A program made the position numbers and the translations under genes. Of a DNA stretch of 6,817 nt, positions 6,747 to 6,817 are shown one piece after another. How positions within the stretch are numbered: position 1 is the stretch's first letter; each line of letters opens with the position of its first letter. The stretch spans positions 1 to 6,817 of the forward strand of contig CALDIG010000087.1 in NCBI GenBank assembly GCA_937904375.1, read 5' to 3'. Origin of the DNA: an uncultured Prevotellaceae bacterium. GTDB lineage: Bacteria > Bacteroidota > Bacteroidia > Bacteroidales > Muribaculaceae. The notes beneath the pieces are model-generated. The model had not been told where the DNA came from and did no database searches. It worked only from the letters and a program-made list of their open reading frames with translations.

Positions 6747-6817
6747 GTACGACGGGCATGTTATACATCTGTGGTGAAAGTCCACTCGGGGCGTAGTCAC
6801 CGACGAACCCTATAGCG
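6747..6817 (+). mobile_element. 5' end of a group II intron, probably class C (IIC), cut by the window edge
   Basis: The sequence from GTACGACGGGCATG (6747-6760) fits the conserved group II intron 5' end (GUGYG, then a GGCAUG typical of IIC), with A instead of G at position 3. Next comes GTGG-TGAAAGT-CCAC (6771-6785), a hairpin whose UGARAGU loop matches the one I recall at the same place in the Oceanobacillus iheyensis IIC intron. After it, GGGGCGTAGTCACCGACGAACC looks like further domain I. Only 71 bases are visible, so the reverse transcriptase/maturase gene, domain V and the 3' end cannot be checked. The start is 6 bases after the terminator stem and on the same strand, as expected for class C introns, which target terminator hairpins. 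The element is mobile RNA plus retroelement, not part of the upstream unit. The class is less certain than the group II call. Confidence 0.8.

Noticed and set aside
6747..6817. tRNA or riboswitch reading of the structured 3' end
   Set aside because: No T-loop GGTTCRA or acceptor/anticodon arrangement is visible. The order of conserved blocks fits group II intron domain I much better.

Overview
The window looks like a piece of a Bacteroidota chromosome, most likely a gut-type Bacteroidales (Prevotella/Muribaculaceae-like). This rests on three things: no recognisable Shine-Dalgarno sequence before either gene, signal peptides of the '...QA|Q' type, and a C-terminal domain on the large protein that resembles type IX secretion (T9SS) sorting domains. 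No taxonomic marker is present, so the assignment is an inference.

Layout. Positions 1-245 carry no convincing complete gene. They hold an AT-rich left edge that may be the tail of something outside the window, a terminator-like hairpin with a T-rich tail, and a short direct repeat before the first gene. Positions 246-1229 (+) encode a 327-residue exported protein with a right-handed parallel beta-helix pattern. After 50 bp containing a palindrome that runs into the next start codon, positions 1280-6670 (+) encode a 1796-residue exported multidomain protein. Its domains are five clear plus one degenerate copies of a ~74-residue 'EYWFDGD' module, a fibronectin-III-like domain, two CARDB-like and one further Ig-like domain, a ~510-residue region I do not recognise, a conserved-looking C-terminal beta segment, a last Ig-like domain and a T9SS-type-A-like tail. 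A small hairpin (6690-6703) and a strong intrinsic terminator (6711-6744) follow. Six bases after the terminator stem begins the 5' end of a group II intron, best matched to class C (group IIC), which runs off the right edge.

The two genes share a strand and are probably one transcription unit ending at the 6711-6744 terminator. Both products should leave the cytoplasm. The pairing of a beta-helix protein with a repeat-plus-CTD giant protein suggests a surface or secreted adhesin or glycan-interacting pair, but nothing in either protein identifies a ligand or an enzymatic activity.

The points most worth a second look are the terminator-adjacent group IIC intron, the abrupt AT-rich cores inside both genes (25-28% GC in sampled 60-bp stretches, against 55-62% nearby), the uncharacterised ~510-residue core of the large protein, and the palindrome at the gene junction. 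I see no clear evidence of a new defence system, CRISPR array or other dedicated machinery.
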